Origin: Epiperipatus broadwayi
Taxonomy: Eukaryota; Onychophora; Udeonychophora; Euonychophora; Peripatidae
NCBI GenBank assembly: GCA_028023455.1
Contig: JAQFVV010012423.1
Span: 3,707,753-3,771,752, forward strand
DNA length: 64,000 nucleotides
Direction: 5' to 3'
A model generated the notes under the pieces. It was not told where the DNA came from. It did not search any database and saw only the letters and a list, made by a program, of their open reading frames with translations. The translations under genes and the position numbers were made by a program. The number at the start of each line of letters is the position of its first letter. Positions within the stretch are counted from its first letter, which is position 1. Shown one piece after another: positions 26,650 to 36,163 of this stretch.

Positions 26650-29130
26650 CAAATGTTCTGATGTGGTTGCTGGTGTTGTTAATCCAGCTTAATCAGGCTC
26701 CATGTGTTGTCAAATAAAAATCTGGAGGAGATTATTCTGTCCTTATGGCGAAATTCCTTTAGCTTGGAAATGAATGTGTCTTCAGGCTTGGAATGAGGAA
26801 AGGTAAACTTGTTGCGACATCTGGCCATCCAGATGGCATAAGTGAGAAAGGTTGAGAGACTTGTGGTGACATAATTCCTGGACAGGAAGCAGCATTTAAT
26901 ATTTAAGATTTTGTTCAGGGAAATGTGGCAGTGGTAAGTAATGAAAGTTCTGATTTTGTCATATGCTGGGCAATCATTTATCATATGATCAAATGTTTCA
27001 CAGGTTCTATGGCAGTTGTGACACATAGGATCAATATTCTGGAGGAATCTCCTGTAGTGCAGGAACCAGTGAATTCAGGTTGATTTTTATGAGAAAGTCC
27101 AGGAACTTTGGCTCCAGCTTGAGATGCTTGAAAAACCTGGTGACCACATGATTGTTACCACCGAGGTAAGGAATGGTAGAGTTTTGTGTGGTCAATAGCA
27201 GGCCATGAGCATCCAAATGGAGATTTTTTGTCTGAATACTAGGGTAGAGTGGCCATTGTGAGTGAAAAGGTAGTCAAGTATCTAATTTAGCCAGCTTATC
27301 TTTGAAGGTGGAGGTCTGTCTGATGGAATGACTGTTTGTTCCGCTACAATCTGGGGAAATTTCTTTTGTAGGATGTGGATCAGAGAGTGGCACTTTTGGT
27401 AATATATAGAAAATGTTTCATGCAATGACATACCATTATTTTTACTATGTCACTGCATGCGTTCAATTCTTGGGGCTGCTGTTTTACCATTCCACAACAG
27501 CCGTGCACAGATTCGGTTGATTTTTGTATTGAAAGTCTTTGTCATGTTAATTATTGGTAGATAGTAGCTAATCTTTACCATTATCTTGATATTGAGGAGA
27601 GAGATTTTCTCTTGCAGTGATAAATAAACCTTGGCAAGGTTTTTAACTGTGTTGGTGGTGGCTTCAATGATGGAATTCTGTATTTGTATCGACATGGCTT
27701 GTGGTGACTTGTATATGGGAAACCCCAAAAAGTTTTGGGAGTCTGCTGAGAAAGGCGATGACATCTTCTTGCCAGTGTTGATTTTCCAGGCCGATGACTT
27801 GTTGAGGTTGAAGGAAAGTTTGGAGGATTCGGAAAATTTTTTGATTATTTGGATGAGAGATTTTAGATATTTTTGGGAGGGTAAGGTGACAATGACATCA
27901 TTCATGTAGGCAAATGCTTTACAGTGTTTCTTCAGCTGGGGTATATAGATTCCTGGAAGTTCTGCCTCAATCTGTTTAAGAAGGGGGTTTAAGTAGAGTA
28001 TAAATAGGAGACTGCTAAGTGGAGATCCTTGGGGTATGGATTTTGAAGGAATAAAACCATCTGTAAAGAAACCATTCTGGAAAATGTGGACCAATCTGTT
28101 GTTTAGTAGATTGTCCAATATCTGAATGATTTGAGTAGGAATGTCTAGTGCTGAGAGGCAATTGAGCAGGATGTTGACATCTAGTGAATCAAATGCTTCA
28201 GAGATGTCTAGCTGAAGGGCAATGTGTTTGTATAGATTCTTGGACCTGATATGATCACAGAGAATTTTTACTTTCCCGATTGCAGAGAGTGTGGATGAGC
28301 CCTTCTTTGCAAATTGCAACTGGGATATGTTGTCCAGAATAACATCTTGTATTTTATCTTTGATCACACATTCAATGACCTTTAACAGAATTGGGGTCAT
28401 GGATATTGGTCTTATGCTAGATGGAGCAGATGCATCCCGGTTTTTTTTAAGAAAGGGGACCATCACAATTGGATAAAGTTTGGGGATGATTTTTTTGCTG
28501 TTTGCAAGATGGTTAATTAGTTTAATACTATGGGAGCTGTGAAATTCTCAAGGTGCGTAAGTATAAACTTTGGAATGCTGTGTAGTCCTGGATGGACATT
28601 GTATGGTAGGGCAGCTAAGCAGTTTTTGATGTTTGATATTGTTATTCCATGTCCATTGTTTTGTGATGTCTCATGCCACTGATTTGTGGGGTAGGTAACA
28701 GAGTTTGATAGGCGGTTTTTGAAATATGACTCTATTTGAATGAGCATTTGGTTGCCGGAGGTATGGCTACCACCGATGAGAAGGGACAAAGGAGTTTTTT
28801 GTTTCTTCCTTGCCCCCAGAGCCCATCTGAGATAGCCATGTGTCCAGCAGTGTTGGCCAGGTAAGTATAACCTAGCATTCTTTGTTGCTATTATTTCAGC
28901 AATCACAGCTTGTTTCTGCTTGTACTGTGTTTTAAGTAATAAGAGGTTGTCTATAGTACCATCACTTGAGAAATTTTTAATCCTATGGTGTATCAGATCA
29001 AGCTCATTCATAAGGGTTGTTGACCCTTTATGTTTTTTGGTGTGCTGTATGATTATGTTTTGTAGGATGCCTGTGAAGGCGATCCAGGCTTCCTCTGCAT
29101 TTATGTTAAGAATGTCAAACCCAATCATAA
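26650..29130 (-). pseudogene. LINE (non-LTR retrotransposon), 5'-truncated and broken
   Basis: Minus-strand LINE reading in pieces. 29128-28517 is the linker before the RT, with HPGLHSIPKFILTHLENF at its end. 28466-27450 is the RT: SIRPISMTPILLKVIE, QLDISEAFDSL, SIPQGSPLSSLLFILYLN and the active-site box FAYMNDV. 27216-27031 and 27026-26679 form the C-terminal region, with a zinc-knuckle-like CHNCHRTCETFDHMINDC (CX2CX8HX4C) and AIWMARCRNKF further on. The active-site box should read Y/F-A-D-D; M and N replace A and the first D, so the RT could not work even without the frame breaks. No endonuclease domain is visible. The CCHC pattern occurs both in I/jockey-type and in R2-type LINEs, so the clade is open. 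The same family is at 1-830. Confidence 0.9.
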
Positions 29131-29760
29131 TAGAGATTTTGGGATAAAGACAATAATTTTATAAGCAATTATTATCAATAATAGTTTGAATTTGAAAAAG
29201 GTTAAAATAATAAAGTTGAAGAAAATGACAATAGAGGGAGGTGTTAAACATGTACAAATTTTGAAAATTGTGTCAGTTGGGTTTTTAGAAATAGGATTGT
29301 AAAGAGTTAGGTAATTTTTGTGATATAAAAAAGTAATTTATAATGTGGGAAATTTAATTGATAATTATAAAATATTTAATAAAAATAAGAAAAGATTATA
29401 AGTTGATTTATAATATATGTAAAATGACAATAATATGTATTAAATAGAATAAATGTTAAAGTTTATAATTAAAATAAATAACTTAAAAAAATAAAGTGAT
29501 ATAAAATAAATATTGATTTAATTATTTAAGAATAAAGTAATAAAATGGGAAATGATTATTTCTAATTGTCAGGTTAAAATGTATATTTATTTTTGTTTAT
29601 TTTGTGTATTTAATTATTTTTATAAATATGTGTATAAGTGTAGTAATTATATAATTATATATTTGAATATTGTATCTCTGATGATGACTGCAGGACAGTC
29701 GAAACTGTTAGTTTTGATATAAATAAAGAGTATCAATAAAGTGTTTAAGAAAATTGTAAA
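29131..29760 (+). mobile_element. Possible Penelope-like element end
   Basis: AT-rich non-coding DNA ending in a hairpin motif at 29678-29705. CTGATGA, one extra T, then the stem GACTG/CAGTC around CAGGA, then GAAAC. AATAAA signals follow at 29721 and 29735, and the segment stops at about 29760, where hAT transposase coding sequence begins. The same motif shape occurs 3' of the Penelope-like GIY-YIG domain at 61011-61037, which is why I suspect an element end here. CTGATGA plus GAAAC is also the conserved core of hammerhead ribozymes, known from Penelope-like element terminal repeats. The extra T and the lack of a clear cleavage-site stem make this one degenerate. Confidence 0.35.
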
Positions 29761-29761
29761 T

Positions 29762-30705
29762 TGTATGATATTCTTCCTTTAACTGTATTTTTAGCCAATG
29801 ATAAATCTTTTATACTCTGAATAATTTTTGCTTTGTCTTCAAAATTTTCAAAAAGAACTGGTGCACATTTCATCCAAGTTTCTTTCATTCTTCATCAGTA
29901 AATGGTTTCCCATATTATGCAATTACAATTGAAATAAAAAAACTAGCAGCAGTATATTTGAAGGAATTTTCAATAAATTTTATTATGAATATTGATTGAA
30001 TATTTATATTTTTAAATGCTTGGGTTATACATTCTTTTTGTTCAGTTTTACTTTTTTTTGCAAAGTGATTTATGATTGATCTCATAATGCCATTTTACCA
30101 ATGATGTCCTCAATACAGCTGTTCCAAATATAAAACATATAAAACCCTGGACTCATCAGTTCACCAATTTTAAAATTCTTTACTGCTTGATAATTTTTTT
30201 ATATTTTCACTAATCATATTAATATAATGGTAACAAATTTATTTAAAAGTAATTTTAAATGAGCTGTAATAGTTTTGTAAATAAAAGATTTATCATTTCA
30301 CTTTTATAGCAGAACTTCAAGCAAAAAAAAAAAAATCATTTGATAGCGATCATTTAGTTCTTTGTTCATGATTTTGATTCCTTTAATGAGTTTACTTTCT
30401 CGTTTTATTTTCTAGTTTTATTGGAATTATTTGATAGGTTTATAGAAAATGATACCACAGTATACCGGCACCACTTTATTTGACTTAAAATACCATAATT
30501 TATTGCTTCTAATCATAGTTCAATTGTAAATTGAATTTTAATATAATATTTATTTATTTTACTTTTAGTTTACAATAAGTTTTTATTAGTAGAGATTTTA
30601 GCGACAAAAAAATATTGAAGAAAATTATGATATATAAATAGTTCGCGTGCCAGTAAAAAATTCAAACGTGTCATATCTGGAATAAGTGCCAGGTTCACCA
30701 TCGCT
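29762..30705 (-). pseudogene. hAT transposase with BED finger, 5' part only
   Basis: Minus-strand fragment resembling hAT transposases of the ZBED5/GTF2IRD2-like group. In order: a decayed BED zinc-finger region (WHYEINHKSL, near 30075), then AASFFISIVIA and YGKPFTDEE (near 29915-29960), then after a frame change KETWMKCAPVLFENFEDKAK and SLAKNTVKGRI (to about 29765). The expected catalytic core and C-terminal dimerisation region are absent because homology stops at 29762 against the 29.7 kb hairpin-bearing sequence. The upstream end near 30640-30705 carries a hAT-like terminal sequence. Stops and at least one frameshift show it is dead. Confidence 0.75.
30655..30705 (-). repeat. hAT-like terminal inverted repeat (5' end)
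   Basis: On the minus strand the element starts CAGCGATGGTGAACCTGGCA. This fits the CAGxGxTG...AACC pattern common to hAT ends, and the transposase relic follows in the right orientation. The opposite terminus is missing. Confidence 0.5.
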
Positions 30706-33304
30706 GGTCTAAAGTATGATGAAATGTTTTTTTTAAAAAAAAACTTGCAATCATTTTATTTTAAATAGGTATTTTTTTTAAAAAATGTATTAATTAACTG
30801 TCTAATTAAAAAATTATTTTTTATTTAATATGTTTTTAAGCTAACTTTTAAGATTATTTAAGAGTACCTTTTGAAGAATTCAAATTCTTGTGCTTCGACA
30901 AATAAAACATACTTTATTCCTCAAATACTTAGTAACAATTTATTTTATGAAAAGCCTTGCTACGTGAAAGCTTTAAAAAGATTTGACCTTAAACAAAATC
31001 TCATAAATGTTTTCTCTACTATTTTGTGTATATATATTAACATCCTATTAATTTTTATAAACCTTTGTAAAGAAATAAAGGCTACTAAATTTATAATGTT
31101 GAAAATACATAATAATATTTCTGAAATATTAATATTTATATGTGCATAAAATACGAATATTTTACAAATTGCTTTCTAGAAGTTATTTACAATAAATTGG
31201 TAAATAAAGGTCTTTCATATCAATCTATTAAACAGTTGTAATGATTAATCATTAATATTTTATAGGATGATTAAGTTAGCAACCATCTCAGTAAAGTTTC
31301 AAACTAAGAATCTCACAGATTTAAATAATGTGAGTAGAAGATCTATTAACTCTGCAAACAATCAATATGGCTATTTAGTAGTAAATGTATATAATATTTT
31401 TTTGCAGTAATAATCTGCACATTTGTACATTATAAGATTCGTTTATAAGTCAGACATTTCAGAATATTTTTTTAAATAAATATTTTTTTCCATGTTAATG
31501 TATTAGACACATGGAAATTAATTCTTTTTACATCGTTAGTAGTCTGATTTATTATAGTATACTTTGTGAGTTTTTTTTTTTTTTTTTTAAAAAAAACTTT
31601 TAGGAAGGGTGACTTTTAAAAAATTATTACCATATGCACATATGAAGATTATTAGTTCAGAAATGTTGTTATATGTGAATATAGACAATGTTTCACAGTG
31701 AAAAGATGATTATGGCTATATCTTTCTTCAAACTGCTTACAACATCTATGAATCAATGTATTTGTGAAATAGTGATATAGTTTAGCTATTAATTACAAAC
31801 ATTTTAAGATACTAGCCTGTGTGAAACTTATATTACAGTATAAAAAATGGCATACTGTTTTGTGCTTTAATTTATGTTGAACAATTCACTAATATTAAAT
31901 TGTTTCAAAATAGATCAAACTGCAATCTAAATATTTAAAATAATTTAAACTGTAAATGTCCATTAAACCATGAGTTGCATGTTTGTAAAAAATGTAGATT
32001 ATTGAAAACAATCAATGAAACATATTTTGAATGTTATATCATAATTTATAATCAATATTTATTGACATAGAGATAAGCTTCAGAGAGTTTGGAGAGAAAA
32101 GCAGTAATATATTTATTGGAATACATTATGTACATTTTGTATTTACACATACTAGCATTATACTGGCATTTTAATTGAATCAAAGAAGCCCACTTTCAGA
32201 TAGTCACTTAAGAAAATAGTAGAGATGCCCAAAATTTACAAAAGGCAAACCCACATCAATACAGATCATAATTTTAAGCTTATTTGGTTTTTGTGTAGAC
32301 CTTTAAATATTCAAACTTATTTTTAAGATCATTTATATTATTTTCCATTTTTTACCAATTTCTTTTTCAGTTTCTAGTTCATGCCAACATATTTTTTACT
32401 TATAAATTTCATGCTTCTTTATATTTACATAAGTTCTGATTTATCATTTAATAAAAAAAAAAATATTTTCATCACTTTAAATGTTAACCTCATTTTTTCC
32501 ATTTTTATTCAAAACTAAATCTTTATATTCTCTGAAAATTTATCTTTTTTTTTTTTTTACAATTATCTAAGTTTTCTTTATATATATATATATTTATGAT
32601 TTCCAATTAAAACTTTCAAAAGGTATTATTGTATTATTAAGATAAAAAATATTTAAAGATGTAAATAAATATTAGAAAATTTATGGGTGTGGAATTTATT
32701 TTATTTTTTATAGTTAAATTAACATATTAGAAAGCTAATAAAATTTAATGATATGTATAATCACATAGACAAAACAATATATTTTCCATATTTAAAAAAA
32801 ATAGTACTGTATACAAGATTATAAATTATTTTTATAGGTCTGTATAAATTATTTGAACAAATGTTCAATTGGGAAAATACAAAAGTATTGAATGGGCGGG
32901 GGGGGGGTTAAAAGAAAAAAAAATAAAGAAGCTACATGAAAATGACAAATAACCTCATAAGTCAACCTAATGTGAGAATATATAATGTCTGGAGGCCACT
33001 AATTAAATTTGCTCTTAGCAAAATGGGGAGAAATCATGAGGAACCTCATAAATGAAAGATATGAAATTTCTATTGACTGTTTTTTCTTCACAATAGCCCA
33101 GTTAATTAGAATATTATTTTAAAATTTATTATTCAAGGATCTAAAGCTGCTGATTTATATCACTCCTCAGGTCAGAATTATCTGAATCAGTGAAAAAAAT
33201 AATACCACTCAAATTATTATGTATATACTAACTCATGTGCTATTACTGAAGCTGTAAATATCCTATTGATATTTACACTTCATTTAAATCAAATGATAGC
33301 AGCA
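30706..33304. other. AT-rich spacer, no gene recognised
   Basis: About 2.6 kb of AT-rich DNA with homopolymer runs: T18 then A9 near 31570-31598, and a G-run near 32900. A 92-codon frame at 30871-31149 is rich in I, N, L and K and has no domain I recognise. Confidence 0.5.
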
Positions 33305-33375
33305 CTAGTATGGGGTTTGAACCCATTCTATGCCTCATGGCTGCCTGTCTCAAGCATTAGGTAGCTATGTATACT
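33305..33375 (-). repeat. tRNA-like SINE head
   Basis: Minus strand: CATAGCTACCTAATGCTTGA (A-box-like), then after about 30 bases ATGGGTTCAAACCCCAT, a perfect 5 bp T-arm-like stem around TTCAAAC (B box). Too degenerate elsewhere to be a working tRNA. Consistent with a SINE head like those at 12.1 and 18.1 kb. Confidence 0.5.
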
Positions 33376-33527
33376 AATAATTATCATGCCATAATCTAAC
33401 ATTATATATATATTAAATTGATAAAAAATCAAGTCGGATGTCATATGACTTAATTTTAATAAAGCTCGTATGTACAAATGTTATATATAGAGTACGTAAA
33501 AATACACACTCTTATCAAGCTTTTAAA

Positions 33528-33585
33528 AATACCCTCAACCCCAGACCGCGGTTTCTGCATCTAGCGTCGTCAGTGAGGTGCAAGG
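33528..33585 (-). ncRNA. Hammerhead-like ribozyme core, left arm
   Basis: Minus strand: CTGACGA (33573-33567), an 11 base segment, GAAA (33555-33552), then CCGCGGTC with TC at the expected cleavage position (33545-33544). ACCTCA before the core pairs with TGGGGT after the cleavage position, a 6 bp stem I. Stem III would be 2 to 3 bp with a tiny loop, as in minimal hammerheads of Penelope-like elements. Stem II is weak: only two clear pairs and a C-A mismatch at the first position. Activity is therefore doubtful. Confidence 0.3.
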
Positions 33586-33923
33586 GATTAAAACACTAGA
33601 ACTAGTCTAGCATTTTATCAATGCCTAACTATTGAGAAGAAAATCTGAAACTTTCAGACATCTAAATGTCCAAAAATCCAGCTAAATAGCAGTATGGGAC
33701 TGAAATAAATTCAGATACACCATATATTAATAGCTCTAGCAATATAAAATCGTCAAAGCCTTAATAGCAAAAACTAAAATTAAATTGATAAAAAATCAAG
33801 TCAGATGTCATATGACTTAATTTTAATTTTAGCTGGATTTTTGGACATTTAGATGTCTGAAAGTTTCAGATTTTCTTCTCAATAGTTAGGCATTGATAAA
33901 ATGCTAGACTAGTTCTAGTGTTT

Positions 33924-33986
33924 TTAATCCCTAGCACCTCACTGACGACGCTAGATGCAGAAACCGCAGTCTGGGGTTGAGGGTAT
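33924..33986 (+). ncRNA. Hammerhead-like ribozyme core, right arm
   Basis: Inverted counterpart of the left-arm motif: CTGACGA (33942-33948), GAAA (33960-33963), then CCGCAGTC with the predicted cleavage after C33971. Stem I pairs 33936-33941 with 33972-33977. Stem III is two pairs with a CGCA loop. Stem II has the same weakness. The core is unchanged in both arms; one loop base differs. Confidence 0.3.
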
Positions 33987-34037
33987 TTTTAAAAGCTTGA
34001 TAAGAGTGTGTATTTTTACGTACTCTATATATAACAT

Positions 34038-34556
34038 ATATATATATTTGTATCACCATGTACATGTGTGCACATACATGCACATGAAATAATCTTTGTT
34101 ATTGTATAATATGAGTTTGTAATTTGTATTCATGTGAAAATTTATCAAATATTTTATCATTTACAGTTATACTTTAAATTATTGTCTGTAAAACTGACCT
34201 GTTAATTAATTTCTAATATTTTAGAAATCTATTTATGATAATTACTAAGCTTGAATATTGCAAATTTAAAAGTAAATTATGAAATGTATAAATGTTACAA
34301 TTAGTCCAAATAGTTTTGTTAAATTCTTGTACTACTTAATTTATTTTGTGACATTTATATTTGTCAGTCTATTGTAAATTACAAAATATAACAAAATTAA
34401 AGCTTTTTTGTTATTGCTAATTAAATTATTTGCTAATCTCCAATCCAATTAAATGAGCTGTAGATTGTGGATTGAGATTGGGGCTTTCAGGACTCATTAT
34501 TAAAATTTAATTAAAAATTTTGCTATGTTTTGTGTTTTCTTTATTTCTTTTAATAG
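34038..34556. other. AT-rich spacer or intron-like sequence
   Basis: No repeat or gene recognised. The last ~30 bases are pyrimidine-rich and end in TAATAG, a plausible splice acceptor for the next entry. Confidence 0.4.
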
Positions 34557-34688
34557 CCATGGAGAAGTTTGGATTTGCCATCTTGGTATGAGTCAGACAA
34601 TAACAGGAAATCATCATCAACACCAACCACAGAGAACCATTTAGAGCAATTGCTATTGGTAGTTGTCAAAGTTATATGGATCCTATAG
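34557..34688 (+). CDS. Exon-like open segment (unidentified)
   Basis: After a good acceptor-like tract (TTTCTTTATTTCTTTTAATAG) a frame opens at 34557 and runs 43 codons to TAG at 34686. It reads PWRSLDLPSWYESDNN, a serine/threonine-rich stretch, then ENHLEQLLLVVVKVIWIL. Composition is much less AT-biased than the flanks and the frame is not a transposon protein I recognise. A donor-like GTATGAGT at 34586 would instead define a 29 base exon containing CCATGG. No partner exon with matching phase is evident. It may be a terminal exon, a pseudogene scrap or chance. Confidence 0.25.
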   Translation, partial: PWRSLDLPSWYESDNNRKSSSTPTTENHLEQLLLVVVKVIWIL

Positions 34689-35847
34689 ATATATTTGGGA
34701 TTAGATAAATAGCCCCAAAACATTTAAAATTATTTTTTAGCTTAATTAGTAAAGAGTACCTGTTCTATTTGAGAGAAAATTTCTCAAAATGATGGAGTAA
34801 AGAAAGAGATCATTTTGTCATTCCAAATCTGTCATCAAGTCATCACCATGTTATGCAATGCCATAACATCAAGCCTAGTACTAACAAATTGTGTCCAGAA
34901 AGACTAACGAGATGAAAACTAGCTTTAATCAAACCTGCTTTGAAGAATGGACCATTTGCTGATTGGTAATGAGGTAAATGCCTTTAAGAAGCCAACAATT
35001 TTAAACTGTAACTTTCAATCTTTTATTTTAAAATCCCAAAGTATAGATTTGTAATGTTTATAAAATGTTAACAGAACATATCTATAATCTCTTTAATTAA
35101 ATTTTTATTTGTTTTTATGTTTTAAATGCTTCCTTTTATTTAACAATGATTAAGTCTTATAAAGTAAAAAATGTATTTAGAAATTAGATTGTTTGATATT
35201 TTATTTGATTTTAAACAAGTTTCACCTTTTGGTTTGTAACATTCTCCGTGTGTTGACATTAGAGACATAAATATATATAAAGATTATTATAATGCCTGCT
35301 TGGATTTTATAAAATAATTGATATGTAAATGGTTATTAAAAGGTACATTTAATTACCAATTAGTTAAATTAATAGTGGTTATCATATGACCATGTTTCAC
35401 AAAAACTGTTAAAATTTATCTCTGCAAATTATTTAGAAACATATTAGAAAATATATAATTATTTAACTGAAATAGCCTCAATGTGTATATTATATTTATA
35501 TATGTTTATCTATCAGTTTATTCAATCTGTATCATATTTCAAGATCTTTTATATCTATATATAATGCTTGTAAGCCGTTATATCATCAAATGACCACAAA
35601 TTTTAAATAATATTAAATAAATCTCTATTTTCTTTGATATATGATTAACTCAATGTTTTCGGAATTGTACAGATTTTAAAATGTGGAAGCAAGCTTCTTT
35701 CTTAAATCATCCCTCTTTGCTATGTATTCATTAAAGACCCTTTTTTTTCTTTTGTTGTTATGGACATTCTGTTGCAAATGAGCCATGTTATTGAATCAGG
35801 AATTAACATGTTGTGATCATTGATGACACAAACTTTATCTTTCTTAG
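34689..35847. other. Mixed-composition then AT-rich spacer
   Basis: 34740-34990 is slightly richer in G and C, without a long frame; it could be untranslated sequence of the preceding segment. The rest is AT-rich with nothing recognised. Confidence 0.35.
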
Positions 35848-35921
35848 GCATTATATTTGTTATAGGTGCAATTATTGCTTCTGTACTTCTTTGCTTTGTT
35901 TACCTTAAGAGGTTGAAATAA
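35848..35921 (+). CDS. Possible last exon or micro-ORF encoding one membrane helix
   Basis: TTTATCTTTCTTAG at 35834-35847 is a good acceptor. The following frame reads IIFVIGAIIASVLLCFVYLK, then RLK and TAA at 35919-35921. This is a textbook single membrane helix with a short basic cytoplasmic tail, as at the C-terminus of a type I membrane protein. Alternatively, ATG at 35823 in the same frame would give a 32-residue membrane micropeptide. Hydrophobic frames arise easily in AT-rich DNA, so this is weak. Confidence 0.2.
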
Positions 35922-36163
35922 ATCAACCTTAAAGTCTTGATTCACACAACAAAGTCATTGAATTCTCAGCTCATGGATTTTGTTTTTCCTATCCTACTAA
36001 AGCGTATCTAGATCACTTATTACATGAAAATCCCTATATGTGAATGATATGTTTTGATTAGAGAAATGGCATGTCCTCACGGGATTTCTTTATTGTAGTA
36101 TAAAATGTATCTGGTTAGAGGACCACATATTTTATACCTTTAAATATATATATATATATATAT
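35922..36163. other. AT-rich spacer ending in (AT)n
   Basis: No feature recognised. It ends in (AT)n (36144-36163), the insertion site of the LTR element that follows. Confidence 0.5.

Larger units (their letters stand above)
33412..34037. repeat. Large inverted repeat with an embedded direct repeat
   Basis: The left arm 33478-33686 and right arm 33828-34037 are near-perfect reverse complements (about 209 bp each) around a 141 base centre. Outer ends read ATGTTATATATAGAGTACG. A 49 bp direct repeat beginning ATTAAATTGATAAAAAATCA occurs at 33412-33460, just outside the left arm, and at 33779-33827, in the centre abutting the right arm. This could be a foldback element or the product of a template switch. 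Each arm carries a hammerhead-like core. No coding frame is present. Confidence 0.9.
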
